Shown piece after piece: positions 44,338 through 53,028 of a stretch of 64,000 bases of DNA. The DNA is from Ferrovibrio sp. (GTDB lineage Bacteria > Pseudomonadota > Alphaproteobacteria > Ferrovibrionales > Ferrovibrionaceae). Position 1 is the first letter of the stretch. The number at the start of each line of letters is the position of its first letter. The position numbers and the translations under genes are program-made. The DNA is taken from contig NZ_JAGOLP010000011.1 of the NCBI RefSeq assembly GCF_017994015.1, positions 1 to 64,000 on the forward strand. Reading direction: 5' to 3'. The notes beneath the pieces were generated by a model, which had not been told where the DNA came from, did not search any database, and worked only from the letters and a program-made list of their open reading frames with translations.

Positions 44338-44961
44338 TCAGCTCAGAAACATTTGCGGCGTGATGACCTCGCCACGCAGCCAGGCGGTGCCACGGGCATA
44401 AAGTGCCGCCACTTCCGGCCCTTTCAGGCCTGGCATGTCGCGCTTCACGCGATAGCCGATTTCTTCCTGGATATAGGCCAGGTGGCGATAACCTTCCGGC
44501 AGGGCGGCCAGCTTGGCCGCATCCAGCAGCGGCGCTGCGCCGGGCGAAACCGGGTCCAGGCGATCCTTTTCATAGATCGGCTGGCGGATCACCATGCCCC
44601 ATTTGCCGTCGCGCTTTTCCAGGAAGTCGTAGAACCGCCCGGTGCAGACCACGTCGCAGGCAATGCCTTGCACGGGTGCGCGCTGAGAGATGGTCATCTT
44701 GGTCTGGCTGATGGCGCGGCTGCCGGCCAGATCAATCGAGATGCCGCCAAGGAAATGCAGGATGCTGACGCCCTTGGCCCAGCCTTCCTGGCTGACGCGG
44801 ATAAAATCCGCCGCCGGACCCTGAAACCAGGTAGCCATCATCCAGCCATCCGGATGCCACACGCTATGAAACCGCTGCCAATCGCCGGCATCGCGCCACA
44901 CTGCCCAATTCTGGAGCAGGTCGGTTATCGCTAGCCGTTCGTTACGCTCTTCCGGGGTCAT
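44338..44961 (-). CDS. SnoaL-like (NTF2 fold) protein
   Basis: 207-residue cytoplasmic protein with an NTF2/SnoaL-like N-terminal domain: ITDLLQNWAVWRDAGDWQRF, SVWHPDGWMMATW and FYDFLEKRDGKWGMVIRQPI. This domain serves as a dehydratase, isomerase or ring-hydroxylase subunit in various degradations; a mechanism cannot be assigned here. The C-terminal 60 residues lie outside the domain. It heads the likely operon with TctCBA, divergent from an IclR regulator, so it probably acts on the imported acid or a derivative. Confidence 0.78.
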   Translation of the reverse strand: MTPEERNERLAITDLLQNWAVWRDAGDWQRFHSVWHPDGWMMATWFQGPAADFIRVSQEGWAKGVSILHFLGGISIDLAGSRAISQTKMTISQRAPVQGIACDVVCTGRFYDFLEKRDGKWGMVIRQPIYEKDRLDPVSPGAAPLLDAAKLAALPEGYRHLAYIQEEIGYRVKRDMPGLKGPEVAALYARGTAWLRGEVITPQMFLS

Positions 44962-45033
44962 CTTGCCGCTTCCATCCCTGATATTTGCCACACAAAACCA
45001 CTTGCAAAACAAAGTTCATATATGTAAACTGGT

Positions 45034-45044
45034 TCACACTGTGA
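45034..45044. promoter_or_regulatory. Candidate IclR operator
   Basis: tcaca-c-tgtga is a perfect palindrome midway between the SnoaL-like and IclR genes, just downstream of an AT-rich catatatg. It overlaps a possible GTG start of the IclR gene, which favours the ATG 72 bases further on as the real start. IclR-type regulators often bind such sites between divergent genes. Confidence 0.45.
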
Positions 45045-45112
45045 GACAAACCAAAGCCGATAAAGCCGTTGCTGTCAAGCACGACTCGTCTGCAGGTGGC
45101 GGTAATGCTGCC

Positions 45113-45841
45113 ATGCCGGTGAAGTCAGCTGTGCGGGTGCTGGATATCCTGGAGGCGGTGGCGGCAGGCCACGTCTCATTTTCGCAATTGATGCACACGC
45201 TTGGTATTCCGCGTAGCAGCTTGTTCCATTTGCTCGGCACACTGATGGCGCGGGGTTATCTGGAGCAGGATGCGGCCACGGCGGCTTACCGGCTCGGGCC
45301 GCATCTGGCTCAACTGGCGCGGCAACGTCCGGTTCCGGGCCTGCTGGAGCGGGTGCGGCCGGTATTGCAGCGCCTATCGGCCGAGATCAATGAAACCACT
45401 GGTTTCTATGTGCGCGAGGGCGATCATGTGGTGGCCATCGCCACTCAAACCGGCGGACAGGCGCTGACCTACACCATGCGGGTGAGCGAGAAGGCGCCGC
45501 TCTATGCCGTCTCCTCGGGCAAGATTGTGCTCAGCCTGATGGATGATGCCGAGATCCGCGCCTATCTGGCGCGCACGCGCTTTGAGAGTTTTACGCCGCA
45601 TACCCTGAGCAGTGCAAAGCCGCTCTGGGAGGAAATCCGCATTGCGCGGCGCGATGGCTTTGCCTATGCGCGCGAGGAATTCACCATTGGCATCATCGGC
45701 ATCGCCATTGCGGTGATGGCGCCGGAGGGGCTGCTCGGCATGCTCAATCTGGCGGTGCCTTCGGCGCGCTTCACCCGCGCCAATGCCGCGCTGTTCCGGC
45801 AAAAGCTGCGTCAGGCCGCTGCCGAACTGGCTGCGGCCTGA
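45113..45841 (+). CDS. IclR-family transcriptional regulator
   Basis: 242-residue regulator. An N-terminal winged helix (SAVRVLDILEAVAAGHVSFS, LGIPRSSLFHLLGTLMARGYL) is followed by the IclR effector domain (TGFYVREGDHVVAIATQTGG, VSSGKIVLSLM, EFTIGIIGIAIAV). The start is placed at MPVKSAVRVL; an in-frame GTG 24 codons earlier is possible but overlaps a candidate operator. Divergent from the SnoaL-TctCBA unit, which it probably controls in response to the imported carboxylate. It ends seven bases from the convergent SDR gene. Confidence 0.9.
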   Translation: MPVKSAVRVLDILEAVAAGHVSFSQLMHTLGIPRSSLFHLLGTLMARGYLEQDAATAAYRLGPHLAQLARQRPVPGLLERVRPVLQRLSAEINETTGFYVREGDHVVAIATQTGGQALTYTMRVSEKAPLYAVSSGKIVLSLMDDAEIRAYLARTRFESFTPHTLSSAKPLWEEIRIARRDGFAYAREEFTIGIIGIAIAVMAPEGLLGMLNLAVPSARFTRANAALFRQKLRQAAAELAAA

Positions 45842-45848
45842 CCCTGGA

Positions 45849-46649
45849 TCACTCGCTCCAGCGCGTACCCTCAAAGCCGGGCTGGGCATAGGCAACGCCG
45901 CCATCCACCGCCAGGGTGGCACCCACCACATAATCGCCGGCGCGCGATGCCAGGAAGATGGCGGCACCCGCCATGTCATCATCGGTGCCGATGCGGCCAG
46001 CCGGCACGCGCTTGGCTACCGCATCGCCATGGTCGCGGGCATCGATATTCATGTCGGAAACAAACGGCCCCGGTGCGATGGCACTGACCACGATATGATC
46101 CTGGATCAGCCGCGCTGCCATGCGGCGGGTCAGGTGAATCAGCCCAGCCTTGCTGGCGGCATAGGAATAGGTTTCCATCGGATTGACAAAGATGCCGTCA
46201 ATCGAGGCGATATTGATCACCTTGGCTGGCTTGTCAGCGTGGGCAGCGGTACGCAGCGGCGCGATCAGGCTCTGTGTCAGGAAAAACGGCGCCTTGAGAT
46301 TCAGGTTCATCACCTTGTCCCAGCCATTCTCCGGGAAACTGTCAAAGGCAGCCGCCCAGGCTGCGCCGGCATTATTCACCAGAATATCCAGCCGGTTTTC
46401 GCGGGCGCTGAATTCTGTCGCCAGCTTGCGCGCGCCATCCAGGCTGGAAATATCAATTGGCAATGCAATACATTCACCGCCACCCTGCGACAATTCCTGG
46501 GCGGTGGCTTCACAGGCAGCGGCCTTGCGCGCCGTGATGTAAACCTTGGCGCCCTGGGCGATATAGGCGCGGGCGATCATCTTGCCGATGCCGCGTGAAC
46601 CGCCGGTGACCAGGGCCACGCGGCCCTGCAATGAGAAAAGATTATTCAT
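45849..46649 (-). CDS. SDR-family oxidoreductase
   Basis: 266-residue classical short-chain dehydrogenase: cofactor motif TGGSRGIG, NNAGAAW, INIASIDG, catalytic YAASK and the C-terminal GATLAVDGG. YITARK after the second strand suggests NADP preference. ATG chosen after GGACGGAAAC; longer upstream frames lack homology. Convergent with the IclR gene. It could act in the same pathway as the Tct-imported compound, but there is no direct evidence. The specific alcohol or ketone substrate is unknown. Confidence 0.9.
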   Translation of the reverse strand: MNNLFSLQGRVALVTGGSRGIGKMIARAYIAQGAKVYITARKAAACEATAQELSQGGGECIALPIDISSLDGARKLATEFSARENRLDILVNNAGAAWAAAFDSFPENGWDKVMNLNLKAPFFLTQSLIAPLRTAAHADKPAKVINIASIDGIFVNPMETYSYAASKAGLIHLTRRMAARLIQDHIVVSAIAPGPFVSDMNIDARDHGDAVAKRVPAGRIGTDDDMAGAAIFLASRAGDYVVGATLAVDGGVAYAQPGFEGTRWSE

Positions 46650-46724
46650 GTTTCCGTCCCTATCCATGTAAAGCCCATATAAATGGTCCATCGACAGGGT
46701 AGTGCAGCCATTGTGCTGCGGCAA

Positions 46725-48704
46725 TCAGCGACCGGCCGACAATTCGTGATATTGCCTGGCGTAGAACATGCGATGCGCAGTTTGGGTTTGCGCCACTGCC
46801 TGGCGCCGGATCAAATCCGGGATGTCGGCTTGGGGGCGTTGTTCCAATTGATAGGGGCCGGTGCGCATGGCATAGCCGCGCAGGTCGCCTTTCGGCGTCA
46901 GGATCACCGCGTTGCGGCCGTCGCCCACCGCCACATCAAAATTATGCGCCATGGCGATGCGGCCATGGCCATCCTGTGCAGCCCGGCGCAAGTCGATGCC
47001 AAAAAATGGGCTGTCATAGCTCAGGCCGAGCAGGCCCAGCAGGGTCGGGCCTAGATCCATGCTTGATCCAAGCGCTGGATTGCGCGCTGCCTGGATATGC
47101 TTGGGAGCCAGAAAAAGCAGTGGCACACGGAAAGCCTGTACCGGAATTTGTGCTGCGCCCCACACTTTCGGGCCATGATCGCCAATCACCACAAAGATGG
47201 TATCGTCAAACCAGGGTTTATACCGCGCCGCGTCGATAAACTGGCCGAGCGCCCAATCGGCATAGGCAGCAGCATGGTCGCGCTGGTTTGGCGCCGGCTT
47301 CTGGGCCACCCGGCCTTCCGGATACATGAACGGGCGATGGTTGGTCACGGTCAGGCAGGCGAAGAAAAATGGCCCCGGCATCGCCGCCATGGCATCGATA
47401 CGGCTCAGTGCTTCCTTGAACATGTATTCGTCGGCCACGCCCCAAATGGTCTTGAAGCTGCGGTCGGCGATATCCCTTTCGCCCAACACCTGTTGAAAGC
47501 CGATGCTCTGCCAGAAATGCCCCATATTGTCGAAACTGGTGGGGCCACCATACAGAAAGGCCGAGCGATAGCCGAATTTCTCCAGCAAAAAGGGCAGTGA
47601 GTTCATTCCTTCCGAACCGGCACGGCGCGCAGTGGAGATGCCAGGAATCGGTGGAAACGATGTGAACACCGCCTCAAGCGCCCGCACCGTGCGGTCGCCG
47701 GTGGCGTAGATATTGGTGAAGAGCAGGCCTTCCTCGGCCAGCCGATGCAGGTTCGGTGAAATGCTGCGGTGGTAATTCTGCTGCTTCGGATCGAATACAT
47801 CCTCGAAATAGACCGAACCGAACGACTCCTCCAGGATCAACACAACATTCAGCTTTTTCGCCGGCGCCGCGCCATTATCAACATGACGGAGGATACTGCG
47901 CGCGCTGGCTGCCGCCAGGTTGGTGGTATTGTCCTGCCGCACCATGTCGCGCAGCAGCGGCAGGGCCTCGGCCTCATCGATGCCGGCATAGACGCCATCA
48001 TATTTGCTGTCATTGGTGGCGAAGGCATGCAGGATGCTGTGCATGCCATTGCTGGCCAGTTCATTCACGGTACGCGAGACCGCCGGCTCAAACGGCCCGA
48101 AGAGTACAAAAGGTAGGGCCAGCAGGCTGGCGCCAAGGCCGAGCAGCAGGGCGCGCCGGCGTTCGCCTGGAAATAATGGCGCGGCAAGCGCCGCGCGCAA
48201 AGGCCGCCGCAGCAGCAGGCCATAGAGGGCCAGCACAATCAGGCCGATTGGCGGCAGGTAGAGCCGCAGGTCAAAGCTTTCACGGATATTGCCCAAAACT
48301 TCCTTGGGGAAGATCAGGTAATAGATGGCGATGCCATTAAAGCGGCTGTTATATTCCTCCCAGAAAAACAGTTCGGCCAAAGCGCTGAATACGGCCAATC
48401 CGAGCAGCAGCAGCAGCAGGCCATGCGCCGCCCAATTGGCGACGCGCCAGCGCAAGGGGCGTTGCAACAGATACAGCCCGAACAGGAAAGGCACGCCGAG
48501 CATCAAGCCGGTGGCGATATCGTCACCCAGGCCAACAAGCCAGGCCGCCAGAAATGGCGTAATGTCGGTAGGCGTATCCTGCGCCACCCAGATGGTCAGC
48601 ACCAGGCGCACCAGGGCTGCCAGTGCAACAAATATGGCGAGGCAGCGCAGCCAGAAGGCAAGGCGCGGCGGCAATGGCTGGGAGGTGGTTCGGCTTGTGA
48701 GCAT
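46725..48704 (-). CDS. LTA synthase-family membrane sulfatase/phosphoglycerol transferase
   Basis: 659-residue inner-membrane enzyme with about five N-terminal helices (25-200) and a C-terminal alkaline-phosphatase-like domain facing the periplasm (from about 290). Motifs: LNVVLILEESFGS with the first metal Glu, the TGDRTVRALEAVFTSFPP region with the candidate nucleophile Thr, HFWQSIGF, TVTNHRPF and VVIGDHGPKVWG. In Gram-negative bacteria this family transfers phosphoglycerol to periplasmic glucans or modifies lipids. AAGGTGG before the ATG sets the start. Divergent from an OmpR/histidine-kinase pair. Confidence 0.88.
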   Translation of the reverse strand: MLTSRTTSQPLPPRLAFWLRCLAIFVALAALVRLVLTIWVAQDTPTDITPFLAAWLVGLGDDIATGLMLGVPFLFGLYLLQRPLRWRVANWAAHGLLLLLLGLAVFSALAELFFWEEYNSRFNGIAIYYLIFPKEVLGNIRESFDLRLYLPPIGLIVLALYGLLLRRPLRAALAAPLFPGERRRALLLGLGASLLALPFVLFGPFEPAVSRTVNELASNGMHSILHAFATNDSKYDGVYAGIDEAEALPLLRDMVRQDNTTNLAAASARSILRHVDNGAAPAKKLNVVLILEESFGSVYFEDVFDPKQQNYHRSISPNLHRLAEEGLLFTNIYATGDRTVRALEAVFTSFPPIPGISTARRAGSEGMNSLPFLLEKFGYRSAFLYGGPTSFDNMGHFWQSIGFQQVLGERDIADRSFKTIWGVADEYMFKEALSRIDAMAAMPGPFFFACLTVTNHRPFMYPEGRVAQKPAPNQRDHAAAYADWALGQFIDAARYKPWFDDTIFVVIGDHGPKVWGAAQIPVQAFRVPLLFLAPKHIQAARNPALGSSMDLGPTLLGLLGLSYDSPFFGIDLRRAAQDGHGRIAMAHNFDVAVGDGRNAVILTPKGDLRGYAMRTGPYQLEQRPQADIPDLIRRQAVAQTQTAHRMFYARQYHELSAGR

Positions 48705-48749
48705 ACGCCCACCTTGACTGATAATGCTTTGCAGGAGGATGGCCTCAAC

Positions 48750-48765
48750 ATTACGAATTGGTAAT
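48750..48765. promoter_or_regulatory. Inverted repeat between sulfatase and response regulator
   Basis: attac-gaattg-gtaat, arms of five bases, lies in the 127-base divergent region. It could be an operator for either gene; OmpR-type regulators usually prefer direct repeats, so the assignment is weak. Confidence 0.3.
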
Positions 48766-48831
48766 CTTGGGGCCATGTTGCGTCATGGCGGCGGGATTTA
48801 TACTGCCCGCCCAATCCAAGGCGGCGCCAGC

Positions 48832-49512
48832 ATGAAGTTGTTGTTGATAGAGGACGATCAGGAAACCGCACGTTTCATTATAGAAGGCCTGCGTGAAGCC
48901 GGGCATACGGTGGATCATGCCGGCAATGGCCGCGATGGCCTGTTCATGGCGGCCGGCGAGGGCTACGATGTCATGGTAGTGGATCGCATGCTGCCTGGCC
49001 TGGACGGCCTCGGCATTGTCAAGACCATCCGCGCCGCGGCCATAAAAACGCCGGTGCTGTTTCTCACCACGCTGACCGGCATCGATGACCGGGTGGAAGG
49101 GTTGGAAGCCGGTGCGGATGATTATCTGGCCAAACCCTTTGCCTTTGCTGAGTTGCTTGCCCGTATCAACGCATTGGCACGTCGGCCGCCCATAGCGCAG
49201 ATCGAGACTGTGTTGCGCGTGGCCGATCTGGAGCTAGATCTGCTCAAGCGCAATGTCAGCCGGGCCGGCCGGCGCATTGATCTGCAACCGCAGGAATTCA
49301 AGCTGTTGGAATATCTGATGCGTCATGCCGGCCGCGTGGTGACCCGCACCATGCTGCTGGAGAATGTGTGGGAATTCCATTTCGATCCGCAAACCAATGT
49401 GGTTGAAACCCATATCAGCCGCTTGCGCGGCAAGGTGGATCGTGGCTTCAAGGCGGAATTGATCCATACCGTGCGCGGCGCCGGATACAGTATTCATGCG
49501 CCAGATACCTAG
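48832..49512 (+). CDS. OmpR-family response regulator
   Basis: 226-residue two-component regulator: receiver domain with acidic pair EDD (7-9), phospho-acceptor Asp51 in VVDRMLPG and Lys101 in YLAKPF, followed by a winged-helix DNA-binding domain (LQPQEFKLLEYLMRHAGRVV, ETHISRLRGKVD). Start MKLLLIEDD is typical; upstream in-frame ATGs are not needed. It overlaps the histidine-kinase gene by 17 bases. Its target may include the divergent LTA-synthase-type gene. Confidence 0.93.
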   Translation: MKLLLIEDDQETARFIIEGLREAGHTVDHAGNGRDGLFMAAGEGYDVMVVDRMLPGLDGLGIVKTIRAAAIKTPVLFLTTLTGIDDRVEGLEAGADDYLAKPFAFAELLARINALARRPPIAQIETVLRVADLELDLLKRNVSRAGRRIDLQPQEFKLLEYLMRHAGRVVTRTMLLENVWEFHFDPQTNVVETHISRLRGKVDRGFKAELIHTVRGAGYSIHAPDT

Positions 49513-50881
49513 ATTGCTGCGTACCATTGGCTTCCGGCTGGCGGCACTCTATGCCGCCATTTTCGGCCTGTCGGTATTATTGCTGTTTGGCGTGGTTTAC
49601 TTCCTCGCCAGTAGCACCTTGCGCGGTGAACTGGTGCGGATCGTGGAAAACGAGATCGCCACGGTGACAGAAGATATGGCGCGTAACGGTTTGCCCGCCG
49701 TGGCCGCGGAGATCGAGCGTCGCATGGCTTCCGGCATGCATCCCACCACCTATTATCTGCTGCTGGCCGCCGATGACACCGTGCTGGCTGGCAATATGCC
49801 GAAATCCGCGCGCCATGCAGGATGGCATGAATTACCGCCGCCGCGCGCTCAGTTTGACGATGATGAGGATGCCGAGGAATGGGCCGAACATGCCCTGTTG
49901 GCTTTTGGCCGTAGCCTGCCTGGCGGGGCCTATCTGGTGGTGGGCGAGGATGGTTTCCGCATGGTGGAAACCGAGGAGGTTATTATCCGCACCTTCCTGC
50001 TGGCGCTGGCCGGCATGCTTGTCCTGGCAGTGGGCGGGGGCTTGCTGCTCAGCGCCAGTTTTCTGCGCCGGGTTGAGGCGATCAGCCGCGCAGCGCAGGA
50101 TATCGTGCAAAACAATCTACAGGGCCGCATCCCGACCCGTGGCACGGATGACGAACTGGACCGTCTTTCGCTTGGTCTCAACGACATGCTGGATCGGCTG
50201 GAAGCGCTGATGGAAAGCCTGCGCCAGGTATCAAATGATATCGCCCACGATCTGCGTACCCCTCTCAGTCGTTTGCGCCAAAGGCTGGAAACCACTCGGC
50301 TGAAATCGCGCTCGGCGACGGATTATGAAACTGCCATCGACCAGGCGATAATCGAAGTGGATACCATCCTGGCCACCTTTGCGGCTTTGTTGCGTATTGC
50401 GCAGATTGAAGCCGGCCGCCGCAAGGCGAATTTCCAGCTGGTTGACCTGTCGGCGGTATTCGGGGCCATTGCCGATGCCTATGCCGCAGTGGCGGAAGAT
50501 GCCGGCCAGAGCCTGCAGGCTGATCTTGCGCCAGGTATCAGCCTGCGTGGCGACCGCGAATTGCTGACCCAGATGCTGGCCAATGTGGTGGAGAATGCCA
50601 TCCGCCATTGTCCGCCCGGCACGCGCATTGTCTTGACGCTGCGTGCCAAGGCCGGGGGTGGTTTTATCGGTTGTGTGACAGATAACGGCCCCGGTATCCC
50701 GCCCGAGGAGCGCGGGCATGTGTTTCAGCGTTTTGTCCGGCTGGAGCGCAGCCGCACCACGCCAGGCAACGGGCTGGGGCTGGCTTTGACTGCTGCTGTG
50801 GCAGACCTGCATGGGATTACCATCCGGCTCGACGATGCTGCTCCCGGTCTGTTGGTGGAATTCAGCAAGGCTGACGGTTAA
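49496..50881 (+). CDS. Membrane sensor histidine kinase (HAMP-HisKA-HATPase)
   Basis: 461-residue kinase partner of the preceding regulator. Helix 1 (about 12-39), a periplasmic domain of about 125 residues rich in acidic residues near 120-130 (DDDEDAEEWAEH), helix 2 (about 165-188), HAMP, then HisKA with NDIAHDLRTPLSRL (His251) and the ATPase domain: NVVENAIRHC, DNGPGIPPEERG, GNGLGLALTAAV. The acidic periplasmic loop could bind cations, which is speculation. The start overlaps the regulator gene by 17 bases, and the end overlaps the convergent XRE gene by four. Confidence 0.92.
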   Translation: MRQIPRLLRTIGFRLAALYAAIFGLSVLLLFGVVYFLASSTLRGELVRIVENEIATVTEDMARNGLPAVAAEIERRMASGMHPTTYYLLLAADDTVLAGNMPKSARHAGWHELPPPRAQFDDDEDAEEWAEHALLAFGRSLPGGAYLVVGEDGFRMVETEEVIIRTFLLALAGMLVLAVGGGLLLSASFLRRVEAISRAAQDIVQNNLQGRIPTRGTDDELDRLSLGLNDMLDRLEALMESLRQVSNDIAHDLRTPLSRLRQRLETTRLKSRSATDYETAIDQAIIEVDTILATFAALLRIAQIEAGRRKANFQLVDLSAVFGAIADAYAAVAEDAGQSLQADLAPGISLRGDRELLTQMLANVVENAIRHCPPGTRIVLTLRAKAGGGFIGCVTDNGPGIPPEERGHVFQRFVRLERSRTTPGNGLGLALTAAVADLHGITIRLDDAAPGLLVEFSKADG

Positions 50882-51672
50882 CCGGCAAGGCGGCGCAGGA
50901 TTTCGGCGGTTTCCGCATCGGCGGGGAAAAATGCCTCGATGGCCAGTTCGGCCAGGGTGATATCCACCGGCGTGCCGAACATCATGGTGGTGCTGTAAAA
51001 ACTCAGCAGGCCGGCTTCGGTGCTGAATTGCAGCGGCACTGCCAGGCTATCTGCGGGGCGTTCGGGCGGCCGCCGTGCCGGGATGCCGGGCGGTGGCGGA
51101 TAAGCGGCCAGTTCGGCATGCAGCGCGCTCAGTTTGGCATCAGCCGAGATATCGATCTGTCGCTTCAGCCGCGCCAGCAGATGAGCGCGCCATTCGGTGT
51201 AATTCGCCGTGCGGCTGGCCAGGCCCTGAGGATGCAGGCTCAGCCGCAGCACATTCACCGGCGGCTTGAGCAATGCCGCATCGGCGCCAGCCAGCAGCGG
51301 TGCCACCATGCGATTGGCGGCCACCATATGCCAATGCCGATCAATCGCCAGCGCCGGATAGGGCTCGTGCCCGGCCAATATTTTATCGATGGCTTGGCGC
51401 ACCTGATCCAATGCCGGGTCATTGAGGGCGCGTTCCGGAAATACCGGGGCGAAGCCGGCCGAAACCAGCAGCGTATTGCGCTCGCGCAAAGGCACATCCA
51501 GGTGCTCGCATAGCCGCAGCAGCATCTCGCGGCTTGGCGCGGCACGGCCGGTTTCAACAAAGCTCAGATGCTTGGTGGAGATATCGGCCTCCAGTGCAAG
51601 GTCGAGCTGGCTCATGCGGCGGCGCTGGCGCCAGTCGCGCAACAGGCCGCCGATCGGTGATGCTTCCGTCAT
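50878..51672 (-). CDS. XRE-family regulator with MmyB-like ligand domain
   Basis: 264-residue regulator. N-terminal helix-turn-helix (LRDWRQRRRMSQLDLALEAD, STKHLSFVETGRAAPS) is joined to an MmyB-like C-terminal domain (ALAIDRHWHMVAANRMVAPL, NVLRLSLHPQGL, TNY-like ANYTEWRAHLL), proposed to bind a hydrophobic ligand. Divergent from a small membrane protein gene, with a perfect palindrome in between, so autoregulation and control of that gene are likely. Confidence 0.9.
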   Translation of the reverse strand: MTEASPIGGLLRDWRQRRRMSQLDLALEADISTKHLSFVETGRAAPSREMLLRLCEHLDVPLRERNTLLVSAGFAPVFPERALNDPALDQVRQAIDKILAGHEPYPALAIDRHWHMVAANRMVAPLLAGADAALLKPPVNVLRLSLHPQGLASRTANYTEWRAHLLARLKRQIDISADAKLSALHAELAAYPPPPGIPARRPPERPADSLAVPLQFSTEAGLLSFYSTTMMFGTPVDITLAELAIEAFFPADAETAEILRRLAG

Positions 51673-51686
51673 GCCATCAGACTAAC

Positions 51687-51699
51687 CGGAAAATTTCCG
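51687..51699. promoter_or_regulatory. Palindrome 1 in XRE/membrane-protein gap
   Basis: cggaaa-a-tttccg has perfect 6-bp arms and lies 15 bases upstream of the XRE start codon, where a bound protein would block its transcription. It is a lesser candidate operator than the neighbouring palindrome. Confidence 0.4.
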
Positions 51700-51706
51700 T
51701 GCTCCA

Positions 51707-51723
51707 ATTACCTGGCAGGTAAT
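51707..51723. promoter_or_regulatory. Palindrome 2, likely XRE operator
   Basis: attacct-ggc-aggtaat has perfect 7-bp arms and sits centrally in the 115-base divergent region. Its size and position fit a dimeric XRE repressor controlling both directions. Binding is inferred from placement only. Confidence 0.6.
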
Positions 51724-51787
51724 CGACGCGCTGCCGGGCCTGCGGCAGGCTGGGTGCATCACTCACCAAGCCACAAGGAGTTTCACC

Positions 51788-52174
51788 ATGATTTTTCTCC
51801 GTCGCATCCTGTTTCTTGATGCTGTCACCTGCATCGCCGCCGGGCTGCTGATGCTGTTGGGCGCCGGCCTTCTGAACGATCTGCTCGGCCTGCCGGAAAG
51901 CCTGTTGCGTTATGCCGGCCTCAGCCTGCTGCCTTTCGCCGGCTTGCTGCTTTATCTCGCCACGCGCCAGGCCATCCCGCGCGGTGGTGTCTGGCTGGTG
52001 GTGGCGCTGAATGTGCTATGGGTGCTGGACAGCATCCTGCTGTTGCTGGCCGGTGGCTATTCACCCACCCCGCTTGGCTATGGCTTCGTGCTGGCCCAGG
52101 CCGGCGCCGTGGCCGTGCTCACCGAACTGGAAATGATCGGGCTGCGTCGCGCCCGCCAAGCCGCCCCAGCGTGA
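51788..52174 (+). CDS. Small four-helix membrane protein of unknown function
   Basis: 128-residue integral membrane protein with four hydrophobic segments (about 6-28, 41-60, 68-89, 96-117) and little else conserved that I recognise. AAGGAG seven bases before the ATG supports the start. It is the divergent partner of the XRE/MmyB-type regulator, with two palindromes between, so it is probably repressed by it. Short-chain oxidoreductases are the usual partners of such regulators; a membrane protein is less common. Function cannot be assigned. Confidence 0.75.
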   Translation: MIFLRRILFLDAVTCIAAGLLMLLGAGLLNDLLGLPESLLRYAGLSLLPFAGLLLYLATRQAIPRGGVWLVVALNVLWVLDSILLLLAGGYSPTPLGYGFVLAQAGAVAVLTELEMIGLRRARQAAPA

Positions 52175-52177
52175 GTG

Positions 52178-53017
52178 TCATTTCAGCATGAAAGGCCGCA
52201 CGGCGCCGCTTGTGATCTGCTCGAAGCTGTTGGCTTCGAGCAGGTCCAGCGCGGGCTTGGCTCGGCTGGGCGGCAAGGCGATGAGATTGACATCACTGCC
52301 TTTCAGTTCCTGCGTCGAGGCTTTGAAATTGCCGGGCCGATAGCGCTGGGCAGCATACCAATAGGGCGTGTAGCCGGCATCTTTCAGGGCGCCGATGATG
52401 GCGGGAAAGGTTTCTGACTTATTGGCTTCGCAGAAAATCGCCGGCTGATGCTGCCGGATCAGGCTTTGCGCGCCTTGCAGCACCGGCACTTCCAGGCCCT
52501 CCACATCGATCTTCAACAAATCAAGCCGTGCCAGATTCTGCAATGCTGGCTCGGCATCCAGCGTGGTCAGCCGCACCGGCTCACGCCAGGTATTGCCGGC
52601 ATAGGCGCTTTCGGTGGCAAAGCCCTTGTCGATCGAGAAGGAACCATAGTTGAAGGGCTGGCTGTAATCCGAAGTTTCGATCTCAACCTGGCCTTCATGT
52701 CCGCCCACCGCGGCATGCAGTGCGCGGGCGTTGACGATGTTGTTCAGCGCCAGATTGGCGCAAAGCAGGGTGAAGATCGGCCGCTGCGGCTCGAAACAGA
52801 AAACCCGGCCCTGATGGCAGATTTTGGCCAGGGCGACACTATGGGTGCCGATATTGGCGCCCACTTCCACCACATGGCTTTCAGGCTTCAGCAGCAGTTT
52901 GAACAAGGCCACTTCGGCCTCGCTCCATTCGCCATAAACCCGCATGTGATCGCTGATGAAATCACCGTGCAGCAGCAGGAACTTGCCCCATAGGCAATCT
53001 TCCAGATAGGTCTGCAT
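52178..53017 (-). CDS. FkbM-family methyltransferase
   Basis: 279-residue SAM-dependent O-methyltransferase. The SAM motif is VVEVGANIGTHSVALAK, followed by FCFEPQRPIFTLL and the catalytic-region LLKIDVEGLEVPVLQGA. FkbM enzymes methylate sugars or polyketides; in bacteria many decorate surface glycans. Last gene of a three-gene unit after a glycoside hydrolase, 11 bases after its stop. No signal peptide, so it acts in the cytoplasm. Acceptor unknown. Confidence 0.88.
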   Translation of the reverse strand: MQTYLEDCLWGKFLLLHGDFISDHMRVYGEWSEAEVALFKLLLKPESHVVEVGANIGTHSVALAKICHQGRVFCFEPQRPIFTLLCANLALNNIVNARALHAAVGGHEGQVEIETSDYSQPFNYGSFSIDKGFATESAYAGNTWREPVRLTTLDAEPALQNLARLDLLKIDVEGLEVPVLQGAQSLIRQHQPAIFCEANKSETFPAIIGALKDAGYTPYWYAAQRYRPGNFKASTQELKGSDVNLIALPPSRAKPALDLLEANSFEQITSGAVRPFMLK

Positions 53018-53028
53018 CGCGGTTTACC

